From Pacificibacter marinus (GTDB taxonomy: Bacteria; Pseudomonadota; Alphaproteobacteria; Rhodobacterales; Rhodobacteraceae), in assembly GCF_018860665.1 (NCBI RefSeq), contig NZ_JAHKPK010000055.1, positions 236,946 to 300,945 on the forward strand: DNA of 64,000 nt, in the 5' to 3' direction. The first letter of the stretch is position 1, and the number at the start of each line of letters is the position of its first letter. The notes under the pieces were generated by a model. The model searched no databases and was not told the DNA's origin. It worked only from the letters and a program-made list of their open reading frames with translations. This document shows, in pieces, positions 1 through 9,328 of this stretch. The translations under genes were made by a program, and so were the position numbers.

Positions 1-1
1 T

Positions 2-262
2 GCGCTGCCCCGTTGGGCGCGGCGGGATGGCAAGCTGATTGTCGAGGCTATAGCCTTGGAAACACATCCGAAATTGGCACGAACCATCAATCGAAAACCC
101 GTCGATCGCGCCATTAAAAGCCTCACTGTTCATTTGGAAAGCATTGATCCGTTTAAACGCCGTATGGGACGTTTTTTGGATTTCCTCGCGGTTTTGGTTG
201 TGATCAGTTTTGCGATCTTTGGGGCTATTGTTGCGATTATGGTTTGGCGCGGGCTGCTTTGA
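2..262 (+). CDS. Hypothetical protein with C-terminal membrane segment, 5' end outside window
   Basis: The reading frame is open from base 2, well upstream of the first in-frame start-like codon (TTG at 56), so the gene very probably begins before the window. The visible part has a basic, soluble stretch (about residues 1-55) rich in Arg and Lys, followed by one hydrophobic segment near the C-terminus (FLAVLVVISFAIFGAIVAIM) and a short tail ending in WRGLL. This looks like a C-terminally anchored inner-membrane protein. I do not recognise the family. A terminator hairpin lies between it and the convergent glyA. If a TTG start at 56 were used, the product would have 68 residues, but nothing resembling a ribosome binding site supports that start. 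Confidence 0.5.
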   Translation, partial: ALPRWARRDGKLIVEAIALETHPKLARTINRKPVDRAIKSLTVHLESIDPFKRRMGRFLDFLAVLVVISFAIFGAIVAIMVWRGLL

Positions 263-314
263 GGCGCTTGAGGGCGTTTTGCCCTTTGGTTAACCCGCAG
301 GTTTACCACAAAAA

Positions 315-336
315 AAAGAGGCCCTAAGGCCCCTTT
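315..336 (-). terminator. Rho-independent terminator of glyA
   Basis: The hairpin is AAAG-A-GGCC, loop CTAA, GGCC-C-CTTT (one A/C mismatch). A run of seven A on the + strand (311-317) becomes a T run after the stem on the minus strand. It lies about 20 bases past the glyA stop and may also stop the convergent gene on its left. Confidence 0.7.
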
Positions 337-356
337 AGTATTATTAAATCAACGCT

Positions 357-1652
357 TTACAGGTTTGGGTAAAGTGGGAATTTTTCTGCCAATGCTTCGA
401 CCTTGGCACGTACATCGGCTTCGACCTCTGCATTGCCATCTTCGCCATTGGCCGCCAGACCATCTACAACTTCGACGATCCAATCCGCGATAAGACGGAA
501 TTCAGCTTCGCCAAAGCCACGTGTTGTGCCCGCAGGGGTGCCAAGACGCACGCCAGAGGTGATCATCGGTGGCTCTGGATCGAAGGGGATACCGTTTTTA
601 TTACAGGTGATGTGAGCGCGCTCAAGGGCGGCCTCGGTGATCTTGCCGTTCACGCCTTTGGGGCGCAGATCGACCAACAATACATGAGTATCTGTGCCGC
701 CAGTGACGATATCAAGGCCACCTTTCATCAGCTGGTCAGACAGTGCTTGCGCGTTGACGATCACCTGTTTGGCATAAGCTTTAAACTCAGGGCGCAAGGC
801 TTCACCAAAGGCAACCGCTTTGGCTGCGATCACATGCATCAAAGGGCCACCTTGGATGCCGGGGAAGATGGCGGAGTTGACCTTTTTGGCGATCTCAACA
901 TCGTTTGTCAGGATCATACCGCCACGTGGGCCGCGCAAAGTTTTGTGGGTCGTTGTCGTCGCAACATCTGCATAAGGGAATGGTGACGGGTGCTGACCGC
1001 CAGCGACGAGGCCCGCAAAGTGCGCCATATCGACCATGAGGATCGCGCCAACAGAATCAGCGATCTCGCGGAATTTTTTGAAATCAACCTGACGTGGGAT
1101 GGCAGAGCCGCCAGCAACGATGAGCTTTGGTTTGTGCTCATTGGCCAGTTCTTGGATCTGGTCGTAATCGATGCGTTGGTCTTGCATGCGCACGCCGTAT
1201 TGGATGGCGTTGAACCACTTGCCAGATTGGTTTGGCTTGGCGCCGTGGGTCAAGTGACCACCTGCATCGAGCGACATGCCGAGGATCGTATCACCGGGCT
1301 GCAAGAGCGCTGTAAAGACGCCTTGGTTGGCCTGTGAGCCGGAATTTGGCTGAACATTCACATACTTAACGTCAAACAGCTCTTTCGCGCGATCGCGTGC
1401 GAGGTTTTCTGCGATGTCCACATATTGGCAACCGCCATAGTAACGACGGCCTGGGTAGCCTTCGGCGTATTTGTTGGTGAGCACTGAGCCTTGAGCTTCC
1501 ATGACGGCGGCAGAGACGATGTTCTCAGACGCGATCAATTCGATTTCATTGCGCTGACGGCTAAGCTCTTTTTGCATTGAGCCGAACAGTTCAGGGTCGC
1601 GGGAAGACAGGCTTTCAGTGAAAAAACCGGCGTCACGTACATTGGTTGTCAT
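357..1652 (-). CDS. glyA: Serine hydroxymethyltransferase
   Basis: This PLP enzyme interconverts serine plus tetrahydrofolate with glycine plus 5,10-methylene-tetrahydrofolate in the cytoplasm and is the main source of one-carbon units. At 431 residues it has the normal family length. It shows the N-terminal [10 protein letters not shown] stretch, the [13 protein letters not shown] active-site region, and the PLP-lysine motif [14 protein letters not shown] (Lys in THKTL). The ATG at 1652 is preceded by AAGGAG at good spacing. It is a single-gene unit that ends at a hairpin terminator. The roughly 260 bases up to the divergent nadK hold its promoter; I recognised no riboswitch there. The identification is certain by motif and length. 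Confidence 0.97.
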   Translation of the reverse strand: MTTNVRDAGFFTESLSSRDPELFGSMQKELSRQRNEIELIASENIVSAAVMEAQGSVLTNKYAEGYPGRRYYGGCQYVDIAENLARDRAKELFDVKYVNVQPNSGSQANQGVFTALLQPGDTILGMSLDAGGHLTHGAKPNQSGKWFNAIQYGVRMQDQRIDYDQIQELANEHKPKLIVAGGSAIPRQVDFKKFREIADSVGAILMVDMAHFAGLVAGGQHPSPFPYADVATTTTHKTLRGPRGGMILTNDVEIAKKVNSAIFPGIQGGPLMHVIAAKAVAFGEALRPEFKAYAKQVIVNAQALSDQLMKGGLDIVTGGTDTHVLLVDLRPKGVNGKITEAALERAHITCNKNGIPFDPEPPMITSGVRLGTPAGTTRGFGEAEFRLIADWIVEVVDGLAANGEDGNAEVEADVRAKVEALAEKFPLYPNL

Positions 1653-1914
1653 GGTGTGCTCCTTGGCAGCAGGGGAGTGTTGCCGCGTGTTTAGCCAAAT
1701 CGTTACACTTGGGAAACCCTCGTCGTGTGCATAATGATGATGAAAGCGCAGTTAGATGTGGAATGGCGCAAAGTTTTATGAGGTGTCGTTGCACTGACTT
1801 GCGATAAAGTTGATCTCGTTTCGAAAAACGCGTGAATTCCGTGCCGTGATTTGTTACCCACGGCTGTGCCCTGTTAGGATCCTTTACAGGTGCGATGAGA
1901 TCGGACATTAAACT

Positions 1915-2673
1915 ATGGTCAAAATAGCCCTCGTTGCCAGTGACGCGCAAATCGCGCAACGCGCTTTGGAGCGTCTGACAGCGCAATATTCGAGCGTCCC
2001 AGCGGAAGGCGCGGATTTGATCGTGGCCTTGGGCGGCGATGGGTTTATGTTGCAAACCCTGCACAGCACGATGCATTTGGATACGCCTGTTTACGGGATG
2101 AATTGCGGCACCGTCGGGTTTTTGATGAACGAGTTTCGCGAAAATGATCTGATTGATCGTCTAACTGTCGCCGAAGAAGAAGTGATCCATCCCTTGTCGA
2201 TGGTCGCTAAAGACGGTGACGGCGTGCAACATAACATGTTGGCGATCAACGAGGTGTCTTTGCTGCGTGCCGGTCCACAAGCCGCCAAGCTACGGGTCTC
2301 TGTTGATGGCAAGGTGCGGATGGATGAACTTGTGTGTGATGGCGCACTTTTGGCCACGCCTGCTGGATCAACGGCGTATAACTATTCGGCGCGGGGGCCG
2401 ATTTTGCCCATTGGATCAGATGTTTTGGCGCTCACTGCCTTGGCGGCGTTTCGTCCGCGCCGTTGGCGTGGGGCTTTGCTGCCCAATACCGCTAAGGTGC
2501 GTTTCGATGTGCTCGAGCGCAGCAAGCGCCCTGTGATGGCGGATGCAGACAGTCGATCTGTGCGCAATGTGGATTGGGTCGAAATCACGTCCGTGCCCAG
2601 CGTCAAACACCGTATTTTGTTTGATCCGGGTCATGGCCTTGAAGAACGGCTTTTGACAGAGCAGTTCGTTTGA
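1915..2673 (+). CDS. nadK: NAD kinase
   Basis: It phosphorylates NAD+ to NADP+ with ATP or polyphosphate, the only route to NADP, in the cytoplasm. The family signature GGDGFML lies at about residues 43-49, and the NE/D and DGALLATPAGSTAYN substrate-binding motifs follow near residue 140. At 252 residues it is of the short proteobacterial type. It is transcribed away from glyA and converges on the response-regulator gene on its right. Only a weak 6-bp hairpin (2705-2719) without a T run is visible downstream, so its terminator is not clear. Confidence 0.95.
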   Translation: MVKIALVASDAQIAQRALERLTAQYSSVPAEGADLIVALGGDGFMLQTLHSTMHLDTPVYGMNCGTVGFLMNEFRENDLIDRLTVAEEEVIHPLSMVAKDGDGVQHNMLAINEVSLLRAGPQAAKLRVSVDGKVRMDELVCDGALLATPAGSTAYNYSARGPILPIGSDVLALTALAAFRPRRWRGALLPNTAKVRFDVLERSKRPVMADADSRSVRNVDWVEITSVPSVKHRILFDPGHGLEERLLTEQFV

Positions 2674-2723
2674 ATTGATTGTGCTGGTCTCAACAAGAGT
2701 GTCTTGGTTGTTGCAACCATAGG

Positions 2724-4130
2724 TTAGGGGATGTCGGATTTACGTGATCCGCGTGCAGGGCGTCCCCATGTTTCCAGCTTTCTGTAGATCGTTGACGGAG
2801 ATACGCCCAAGGATTTGGAGGCCAGTGGAATGGAACCGCCAGCGCGTGCAATCGCGATTTCGATGATTTCGCGCTCGATCTCGGCCAAGGTCTTGCCTTG
2901 GATATACTCTAAAAGATCGACCTGAGTGTGGCGTTTCTCTTCGGTGCCTTCCTGCATTAAGTGCATGTTTTGCATTTGATGGGGCATATGTCGCAGGTCT
3001 ATGGATTGATCATTGCTGACGACCACAGAATGCCACAGCAGATTCATCAATTCGCGAATGTTGCCTGGCCAACTGTAGCTTAGAAACAGCGCCTTTACCT
3101 CTTGAGACAGCAAGCGGGCAGGGCGTTTCTCTTTGGTGGCATATCGGATCACCATCGCTTCAGCGATTTCGATGACATCCATCCCGCGGTCGCGCAAAGG
3201 TGGCAGATGAAGTGGCACGACGTTCAAGCGATAGTAGAGGTCGGCTCTGAATTGGCCCGATTTGACCTGTTCCAACGGATCTTTTGACGAGGTGCAGATG
3301 ATGCGAATTTTCACATCGCGCGGCGTGCTTGCACCGTGAGGCGTGACGCTTGAGGTCTGTAACAATTGTAGCAATTGCGCCTGTGCCGATGCATCCAATT
3401 CGCAGACTTCGTCTAAAAACAATGTGCCGCCCTGAGCTTGCTCTGCAGCGCCAACTTTCTCTACGTCATATCCTGGCAAAGCACCTGCACTATGGCCGAA
3501 AATTTCAACCCCAGAGTATCCGTCTGCCATCGCACTACAATTGACGGGAACGAATGGCCCGTCTGAAACTGTCGATAAGGCATGTGTCGCCTCAGCGCAT
3601 TGTGCCTTTCCTGTTCCGTTTTCACCGGTGATAAATACGGGGGCTACGGATCCAGCAACAGCCCTGATCGTTGCATAAACGGTTTTCATCGCATCGCTTG
3701 AGCCGATCAATCCACCCAGAGGGGGCGCGTCCTGCGTCATATGCTTTGGATCGATCGAATGATTGCGATCCGAGCGTGCATTGGTCACGGCGTTGAACAA
3801 GGTTTGAGGGTCTACAGGTTTGATAAGAAAATCAAAGACACCCAATCGCATAGCCTGAATCGCCCGATCAACTGATGCGTGAGCTGTGACGACGATTGAT
3901 CTGATGTTTGGATTTTGTTCATGCAAAGCCGCAATTAAATCATTGCCGGTTCCATCTGGCAGAACCAGATCTACCAATGCGATGCTGGGCCTGTGCTGGA
4001 TCGCAAGAGCTACTGCTTCAGCCTTTGAACGCGCGCAGACTGTTCTAAATCCAGCATCGTTCAAAGCCGAATTGAACAGCGTCAGTTGAATTTCATTATC
4101 GTCGACGATTAAAATCGGAGTGTGCGGCAT
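2724..4130 (-). CDS. NtrC-architecture response regulator lacking the GAFTGA motif
   Basis: Domain order is receiver (1-120), AAA+ (about 140-375) and Fis-type helix-turn-helix (about 415-460). The receiver has the acidic pair D10/D11, the phospho-acceptor D54 and K104, so it should be phosphorylatable. The AAA+ domain has Walker A GENGTGK (169-175) and Walker B GGTLFLDE, with R-finger-like arginines in the FRADLYYRLNV region. Where sigma-54 activators carry GAFTGA, this protein reads GALPGY (215-220), so the usual sigma-54 contact is missing, as known for Rhodobacter capsulatus NtrC, which works with the housekeeping sigma. It may therefore act through another sigma factor or as a repressor. 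No histidine kinase is adjacent; the small gene upstream (4144-4428) may be co-transcribed, with a 13-base gap. Target genes cannot be read from the sequence. Confidence 0.85.
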   Translation of the reverse strand: MPHTPILIVDDNEIQLTLFNSALNDAGFRTVCARSKAEAVALAIQHRPSIALVDLVLPDGTGNDLIAALHEQNPNIRSIVVTAHASVDRAIQAMRLGVFDFLIKPVDPQTLFNAVTNARSDRNHSIDPKHMTQDAPPLGGLIGSSDAMKTVYATIRAVAGSVAPVFITGENGTGKAQCAEATHALSTVSDGPFVPVNCSAMADGYSGVEIFGHSAGALPGYDVEKVGAAEQAQGGTLFLDEVCELDASAQAQLLQLLQTSSVTPHGASTPRDVKIRIICTSSKDPLEQVKSGQFRADLYYRLNVVPLHLPPLRDRGMDVIEIAEAMVIRYATKEKRPARLLSQEVKALFLSYSWPGNIRELMNLLWHSVVVSNDQSIDLRHMPHQMQNMHLMQEGTEEKRHTQVDLLEYIQGKTLAEIEREIIEIAIARAGGSIPLASKSLGVSPSTIYRKLETWGRPARGSRKSDIP

Positions 4131-4143
4131 TCCAACCTATTTC

Positions 4144-4428
4144 TTATCTGTGAGTAAATGAATTGTTTTTATAATATGTTAAGCATCTTGGCTCAGTGTG
4201 ACCAAAAGCGCAATGATCTCTGATCTTGTGCCGTATACGGTCATGCAACGATCTGTTTCGGGTGTTGTCATTGGCATGAGGCTCAATCTTGCCGCCTTTG
4301 GTATGGCGCGCGGCTTTGGGCATTTTTGAATAGATTTGGTCCAAAGCCAAAACGTAGATGTGAAGGTTTTCAGGCAGGGAACGGGGCCGCAATGAATACA
4401 AGATCTGCGCCTGTTGCTGCGATAACAT
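4144..4428 (-). CDS. Small hypothetical protein upstream of the response regulator
   Basis: A 94-residue product of unknown family. The first two thirds have normal codon use and a plausible composition (LSQQQAQILYSLRPRSLPEN at the start), while the last third is rich in His, Arg and Asn and looks less like a folded domain. The ATG at 4428 has an excellent ribosome binding site (AGAGGTGGAG just upstream), which is the main reason to accept it. It ends 13 bases before the response-regulator gene, so the two are probably one transcript. An ORF on the opposite strand (4326-4580) has no such site. The C-terminal third could also reflect a frameshift in an originally different tail. Confidence 0.5.
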   Translation of the reverse strand: MLSQQQAQILYSLRPRSLPENLHIYVLALDQIYSKMPKAARHTKGGKIEPHANDNTRNRSLHDRIRHKIRDHCAFGHTEPRCLTYYKNNSFTHR

Positions 4429-4588
4429 TACTCCACCTCTTTAACTGTCCCTTGATCGTGCTCTCAATTCAGCGGGATCAACCATCGACAAACGCACCTC
4501 GCTATGGGCGCACTGTAATGGCAGACCTTATGGTTAATTTTATGTTAACCCGTTGGCCGCTCAGAAACAGGAAATCTTAGGTAAAAAT

Positions 4589-6493
4589 TTAGTTTTTTGC
4601 GTAACCAAGGCCCTGCAAAGCTGTCTTTATCTCATTCAAAATTTCGGGATCGTCGATGGTCGCCGGCATATTGAACGCGTCATTGTCGGCAATTTTGGCC
4701 ATGGTGGCGCGCAAAATTTTCCCTGACCGCGTTTTGGGCAGGCGGTCAACAACACAGGCCAATTTGAACGCCGCGACCGGCCCAATTTTTGCGCGCACAT
4801 CTGTGATGACCTCGCATATGATCTCGTCTTTGGGGCGAGAGACGCCTGCGTTCAAGCATAAAAAACCAAGCGGCATCTGGCCTTTCAGCGCATCGGCGAC
4901 CCCGATCACGGCACATTCCGCCACATCAGGGTGAGAGGCCAAAACCTCTTCCATCGCGCCCGTAGACAATCGGTGCCCTGCCACGTTGATCACATCATCT
5001 GTACGCGCCATGATGTAAAGGTATCCGTCGTCATCCTTGATGCCAGCATCCCCAGTTTCATAATAGCCTGGAAAATGTGACAAGTAGCTGTTTTTAAATC
5101 TATCTTCTGCGTTCCAAAGGTTGGGGAATGTGCCGGGGGGCAGGGGCAGTTTCACGGCAATCGCGCCAAGTTCACCAGTCGCAACCTCATGCCCTGCTTC
5201 GTCCAAGATATGAATGTCGTAGCCCGGCATCGCCACGGACGGTGAGCCAATTTTGACGGGAAGCGCTTCGATGCCAAGCGGGTTTGCAGCAATCCCCCAA
5301 CCCGTTTCAGTTTGCCACCAATGGTCGATCACTGGTTTTTTCAGCAAAGTTTGCGCCCAGACAATCGTGTCGGGATCGGCGCGTTCGCCAGCCAAAAAGA
5401 GCGCTTGCAAGCTGCTGAGATCGTAGTCGGCAATCAACGCACCGGTGGGGTCTTCGCGTTTGATGGCGCGAAACGCTGTGGGGGCTGTGAACAGCACTTT
5501 GACTTTATGCTCTTGGATTACACGCCAAAAGGTGCCCGCATCGGGGGTGCCGACGGGCTTGCCCTCGAACACCACGGTGGTGTTGCCGTGAATAAGAGGC
5601 CCGTAGCAAATGTACGAATGCCCGACGACCCAGCCCACATCAGAGGCCGCCCAAAACACGTCACCGGGGTTCACATTATAGATATTTTTCATCGTCCAAT
5701 TGAGCGCCACAAGCTGCCCGCCTGTGTGACGGATCACGCCTTTGGGCGCACCTGTGGTGCCGGACGTGTACAAAATATAGGCTGGATGATTGCCCTCAAC
5801 GGGCACGCAGTCGGCGGGGGCCACACCGAATTGGAACCCGTGCCAGTCAAAGTCGCGCATTGGGTTCAGATCGGCAACCTCTTGGTCGCGCTGCAAAATG
5901 ACGGTGAAATCTGGTGTGTGTTCTGCAAGATCAATTGCACTGTCTAAAAGGGGTTTATAATGCACCACACGGTTGGGTTCGATCCCGCAAGAGGCCGCAA
6001 TAATCGCCTTGGGAGTCGCATCATCGATGCGCACCGCCAATTCTTTAGCGGCAAATCCGCCAAAGACCACGGAATGCACAGCCCCCAAGCGGGCACAGGC
6101 CAGCATCGCTTCCAGCGCTTCGGGAACCATGGGCATGTAAATGATCACGCGATCGCCTTTTTCGACGCCTTTGGCGCGCAAGGCTCCAGCCAGACTGGCG
6201 ACGCGATCTTGCAGGTCTTTGTAAGAAATCTTTTGTTTGGTGCCTGTCACAGGGCTGTCGTAAATGATGGCAGCCTGTTCCCCGCGACCATCAGAAACAT
6301 GACGATCCACAGCGTTGTAGCAGGTGTTGGTCAACCCGTCAGAGAACCATTCATAAATGGGGGCGTTTTCGTCGAACAGCGCCTTGGTTGGTTTTTGAAA
6401 CCAATGGATTTTGTCAGCCGCCTCCATCCAAAAGGCTTCTGGATCTGCTTTCCAAGCGTCGTAAACATCCGCGTAACTGCCGGTGTGGTCCAT
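4589..6493 (-). CDS. prpE: Propionate--CoA ligase (propionyl-CoA synthetase)
   Basis: This AMP-forming acyl-CoA synthetase makes propionyl-CoA from propionate, ATP and CoA. It has the adenylation signature YILYTSGTTGAPKG, the aromatic WWQTETGWG motif, YYETGDAG, and the C-terminal lysine motif PKTRSGKILR whose Lys is the usual acetylation target. Length 634 fits. The N-terminus (YADVYDAWKADPEAFWMEAA) and the ASCGIEPNRVVHYKPLLD stretch match PrpE rather than acetyl-CoA synthetase Acs. GAGGAG precedes the ATG. It is transcribed alone. Its upstream region contains TTTGCAAA-type elements discussed separately. Acetate or acrylate (as in DMSP metabolism) may be side substrates; that is inference. 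Confidence 0.93.
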   Translation of the reverse strand: MDHTGSYADVYDAWKADPEAFWMEAADKIHWFQKPTKALFDENAPIYEWFSDGLTNTCYNAVDRHVSDGRGEQAAIIYDSPVTGTKQKISYKDLQDRVASLAGALRAKGVEKGDRVIIYMPMVPEALEAMLACARLGAVHSVVFGGFAAKELAVRIDDATPKAIIAASCGIEPNRVVHYKPLLDSAIDLAEHTPDFTVILQRDQEVADLNPMRDFDWHGFQFGVAPADCVPVEGNHPAYILYTSGTTGAPKGVIRHTGGQLVALNWTMKNIYNVNPGDVFWAASDVGWVVGHSYICYGPLIHGNTTVVFEGKPVGTPDAGTFWRVIQEHKVKVLFTAPTAFRAIKREDPTGALIADYDLSSLQALFLAGERADPDTIVWAQTLLKKPVIDHWWQTETGWGIAANPLGIEALPVKIGSPSVAMPGYDIHILDEAGHEVATGELGAIAVKLPLPPGTFPNLWNAEDRFKNSYLSHFPGYYETGDAGIKDDDGYLYIMARTDDVINVAGHRLSTGAMEEVLASHPDVAECAVIGVADALKGQMPLGFLCLNAGVSRPKDEIICEVITDVRAKIGPVAAFKLACVVDRLPKTRSGKILRATMAKIADNDAFNMPATIDDPEILNEIKTALQGLGYAKN

Positions 6494-6658
6494 GACTTAT
6501 CTCCTCGCTCATGCGCACAGGGATAACGAGCAATCGTAGCAGGCCTGCCTCGCCGCGTGACCTATCGTCACTGCGGCCCTCCTTTGAAGGCAAACGTTCC
6601 ACGAGCTCACTGCGCTGTAACCACTGTTATCAAATGAGGCGTGAAAAGTTTATGGAAA

Positions 6659-6700
6659 TTCTGCAAATCTGTGTATCAGACCTGTTTGCAAACTTTGCAG
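6659..6700. promoter_or_regulatory. Candidate short-chain acyl-CoA regulator (PccR/RamB-type) site upstream of prpE
   Basis: The region has a perfect TTTGCAAA at 6685-6692, followed after one base by TTTGCAG, with a third half-like CTGCAAAT at 6661-6668. ScfR-family regulators such as PccR of Rhodobacter sphaeroides and RamB of corynebacteria bind TTTGCAAA elements. The spacing here (one base between halves) differs from the four-base spacing I recall for PccR. It lies about 190 bases upstream of the prpE start. Functional assignment is inference. Confidence 0.4.
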
Positions 6701-6736
6701 TTCGCGTGCTGGGGGGAATCTTTTCCTCAAAAGAGG

Positions 6737-6770
6737 CGCCTTCCCATCGGGATCATCCCAAGGGAAGGCG
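6737..6770 (-). terminator. Rho-independent terminator of maeB
   Basis: A perfect 9-bp stem, CGCCTTCCC (6737-6745) with GGGAAGGCG (6762-6770), followed on the minus strand by TCTTTT. It starts 7 bases after the maeB stop. Confidence 0.85.
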
Positions 6771-6777
6771 TTTGTAT

Positions 6778-9060
6778 CTAGCCGTAATCCGATACAGGTG
6801 TGCCAGCGATGGCCGACATGTTCAACAATCCACGGGCTGTAATTGATGGCGTGACCACATGGGCGCGATTGCCCAATCCCATCAAGATCGGTCCAACTTC
6901 AAGCCCGCCACCTTTTGTTTTCAATATGTTGCGTACGCCAGACGCCGCATCTGCATTAGCGAAGACCAAAGCATTGGCTGGCCCTGTCAGGCGTGATGCG
7001 GGGAAAATGCGATTGCGTAATTCTGGGTCCAACGCCGAGTCTGTGTGCATTTCACCCTCATAGGCGAAATCGCGTGGCTCCGAATCCAAAATCTCAAGCG
7101 CAGCCCGCATGCGGCGGCCTGTGTCGCAATCCAAATTCCCGAATTGAGAATGCGAACACAGCGCGATCTGCGGTTCGGTTCTAAAGCGGCGAATGTGGCG
7201 CGCTGTCGCGATGACCGTTTCGGCGATTTGCTGTGGCGTGGGCTCAGGGTGCACATGGGTGTCCGCGATAAACAGTGGCCCATCTTCCAAAATCATCAAG
7301 GACAGCGCGCCGACAGGATGCAATTTTTCTGTGCCCAAGATTTGGGTCAAGTAATTGAGGTGCCATAGGTATTGACCAAAGGTGCCACAGATCAAGCTGT
7401 CCGCGTGGTCTTGTTGTACCATGATCGCGCCGATGGCTGTGGTGTTGGTCCGCATGATTGCTTTGGCCAAATCCGGCGTCACACCTTTGCGCTGCATCAA
7501 GCCGTGATAGGCCTGCCAATATTGTCTGTAGCGGCTGTCGCTTTCCGGGTTCACGATCTCAAAATCGACTCCAGGACGAATTTTCAGGCCAGCACGTTCC
7601 GCGCGCATCGCGATCACATCGGGACGGCCAATCAAGATCGGCTTGTCTGTGGTTTCTTCAATCATGGCGTTCGCGGCGCGCAGGACGCTTTCATTCTCGC
7701 CTTCAGCAAAAGCAATGCGACGCTCGACTTGTGAGGCGGCTGCAAACACAGGACGCATGATCATAGCCGATTTGAACACGGATTGATCCAGCGAGGCCTT
7801 GTAGGCTTCGATGTCGTCAACGGGCCGTGTGGCGACGCCGCTTTTCATCGCAGCGCGCGCCACGGCGGTGGCCACGACGCCCATAAGACGTGGATCAAAG
7901 GGCTTAGGGATCAAATAGTCAGGGCCAAAGGTCATACGCTCGCCGCTGTAGGCTGCTGCGGCTTCGGCGGAGGTTGTCGCGCGCGCAAGAGCTGCGATGC
8001 CTTCGATGCAGGCGATTTTCATTTCGTCGTTGATCTCGGACGCGCCGACATCCAATGCGCCGCGGAAAATGAACGGGAAACACAGCACGTTGTTGACTTG
8101 GTTAGGGTAATCAGAACGCCCTGTGGCGATGATCGCGTCTGGGGCGACTTTGGCCAAATCGGCAGGATCAATTTCGGGGTTCGGGTTGGCCAGCGCGAAA
8201 ATGATCGGCGCTTTGGCCATTTTGGAAACCATCTCTGGTTTCAACACACCGGGACCAGACAGACCAAGGAACAAGTCCGCGCCTTCCACCACATCATCCA
8301 ATGTGCGCAGGTCGCTTTTTTGCGCATAGGCTGCTTTTTGTGGAGTCATCTCTTCGGTGCGACCCTCATAGACAAGACCTGCAATATCGCAAAGCCAAAC
8401 GTTTTCGCGTTTAACGCCCAGTTTCAGCAGCATGTTCAAACAGGCAATCCCAGCAGCACCGCCACCGGTTGACACCACTTTGATGTCTTCGAATTTTTTG
8501 TTTTGAACCAAAAGCGCGTTGGTCGCGGCAGCGCCTACAACAATAGCTGTGCCGTGTTGATCGTCATGAAACACGGGAATGTTCATCCGTTCGCGACACA
8601 ATTGTTCGACGATAAAGCAATCAGGCGCTTTGATGTCTTCCAGATTGATCGCGCCAAATGTTGGTTCAAGTGAACAGACGATGTCAGCCAGTTTTTCTGG
8701 GTCGCTTTCATTCACTTCGATGTCGAAACAATCGATGTTGGCAAACTTTTTGAACAGAACCGCTTTGCCTTCCATCACAGGTTTAGAGGCGGCGGCACCA
8801 ATATTGCCCAAACCCAAAACAGCAGATCCGTTTGAGATAACAGCCACAAGGTTGCCGCGCGAGGTATAGCGGCTTGATGTGCTTGGGTCAGCTTTGATCT
8901 CAAGGCAGGCTTCGGCCACACCGGGGCTATAGGCCAGCGACAGATCGCGTCCGTTGGCCAGTGGCTTGGTGGCGCGAATTTCCAATTTTCCGGGCTTCGG
9001 GAATTCGTGATAATCAAGGGCTGCTTTGCGCAGTGCTTCTTTGCGTGAGTCGTCTGCCAT
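6778..9060 (-). CDS. maeB: NADP-dependent malic enzyme with phosphotransacetylase-like C-terminal domain
   Basis: It decarboxylates malate to pyruvate with NADP+ reduction, supplying pyruvate and NADPH during growth on C2-C4 or fatty acids. The N-terminal half (about 1-425) has the malic enzyme core with [26 protein letters not shown] and the dinucleotide-binding [12 protein letters not shown]. The C-terminal third (about 430-760) resembles phosphate acetyltransferase; in this family it is regulatory (acetyl-CoA sensing) and not catalytic. I take ATG 9060 ([10 protein letters not shown], 760 residues), which has GGAGG at 9066-9070. A TTG 12 bases further upstream overlaps that site and is unlikely. 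A perfect palindrome lies 18-35 bases upstream of the ATG. It forms a single-gene unit with its own terminator. Confidence 0.95.
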   Translation of the reverse strand: MADDSRKEALRKAALDYHEFPKPGKLEIRATKPLANGRDLSLAYSPGVAEACLEIKADPSTSSRYTSRGNLVAVISNGSAVLGLGNIGAAASKPVMEGKAVLFKKFANIDCFDIEVNESDPEKLADIVCSLEPTFGAINLEDIKAPDCFIVEQLCRERMNIPVFHDDQHGTAIVVGAAATNALLVQNKKFEDIKVVSTGGGAAGIACLNMLLKLGVKRENVWLCDIAGLVYEGRTEEMTPQKAAYAQKSDLRTLDDVVEGADLFLGLSGPGVLKPEMVSKMAKAPIIFALANPNPEIDPADLAKVAPDAIIATGRSDYPNQVNNVLCFPFIFRGALDVGASEINDEMKIACIEGIAALARATTSAEAAAAYSGERMTFGPDYLIPKPFDPRLMGVVATAVARAAMKSGVATRPVDDIEAYKASLDQSVFKSAMIMRPVFAAASQVERRIAFAEGENESVLRAANAMIEETTDKPILIGRPDVIAMRAERAGLKIRPGVDFEIVNPESDSRYRQYWQAYHGLMQRKGVTPDLAKAIMRTNTTAIGAIMVQQDHADSLICGTFGQYLWHLNYLTQILGTEKLHPVGALSLMILEDGPLFIADTHVHPEPTPQQIAETVIATARHIRRFRTEPQIALCSHSQFGNLDCDTGRRMRAALEILDSEPRDFAYEGEMHTDSALDPELRNRIFPASRLTGPANALVFANADAASGVRNILKTKGGGLEVGPILMGLGNRAHVVTPSITARGLLNMSAIAGTPVSDYG

Positions 9061-9077
9061 TTGTGCCTCCAAAGCTT

Positions 9078-9095
9078 TAGTTTAGCGCTAAACTA
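9078..9095. promoter_or_regulatory. Perfect 18-bp palindrome, candidate LacI-type operator of maeB
   Basis: TAGTTTAGCGCTAAACTA is a perfect palindrome with a central GCGC, ending 18 bases upstream of the maeB ATG and directly 5' of its ribosome binding site. Palindromes with central CG flanked by AT-rich arms are typical of LacI-family operators, several of which control central carbon genes in alphaproteobacteria. The position suits repression by roadblock or promoter overlap. The regulator is not in the window. Confidence 0.5.
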
Positions 9096-9328
9096 TTTTT
9101 CTTGGTCGCGCCACATTTGACGCCATTGATTATGCCTCTACGCTTGTGAGAGGCATTCGTTCAAGCCCTTCAATAGAAATTTAGACTATGTTAGCGCAAA
9201 CGATAACCGTTTTTATGCGACAGCGCGTCATTTGGTTGGATCAGGCCTTTGATTTGCGTCAAGACTCTTGCATCCTGTTATCTTGCGGCGCAGTCTGGAC
9301 CAAATAGTCAAATTTATGAGGGGGCCTT

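Noticed and set aside
1653..1914. Possible riboswitch before glyA or nadK
   Set aside because: I could not find a conserved aptamer pattern on either strand.
1633..2076. 147-codon minus frame between glyA and nadK
   Set aside because: It overlaps the ends of both genes, has poor codon use and no ribosome binding site.
2705..2719. Hairpin TGGTTG-TTG-CAACCA as terminator of nadK
   Set aside because: Only 6 bp and no T run on either side.
4326..4580. 84-codon + frame opposite the small gene
   Set aside because: No ribosome binding site, whereas the opposite frame has a very good one.
5312..6526. Long + strand frames opposite prpE
   Set aside because: Antisense to prpE with implausible composition (many His, Gly and Arg).
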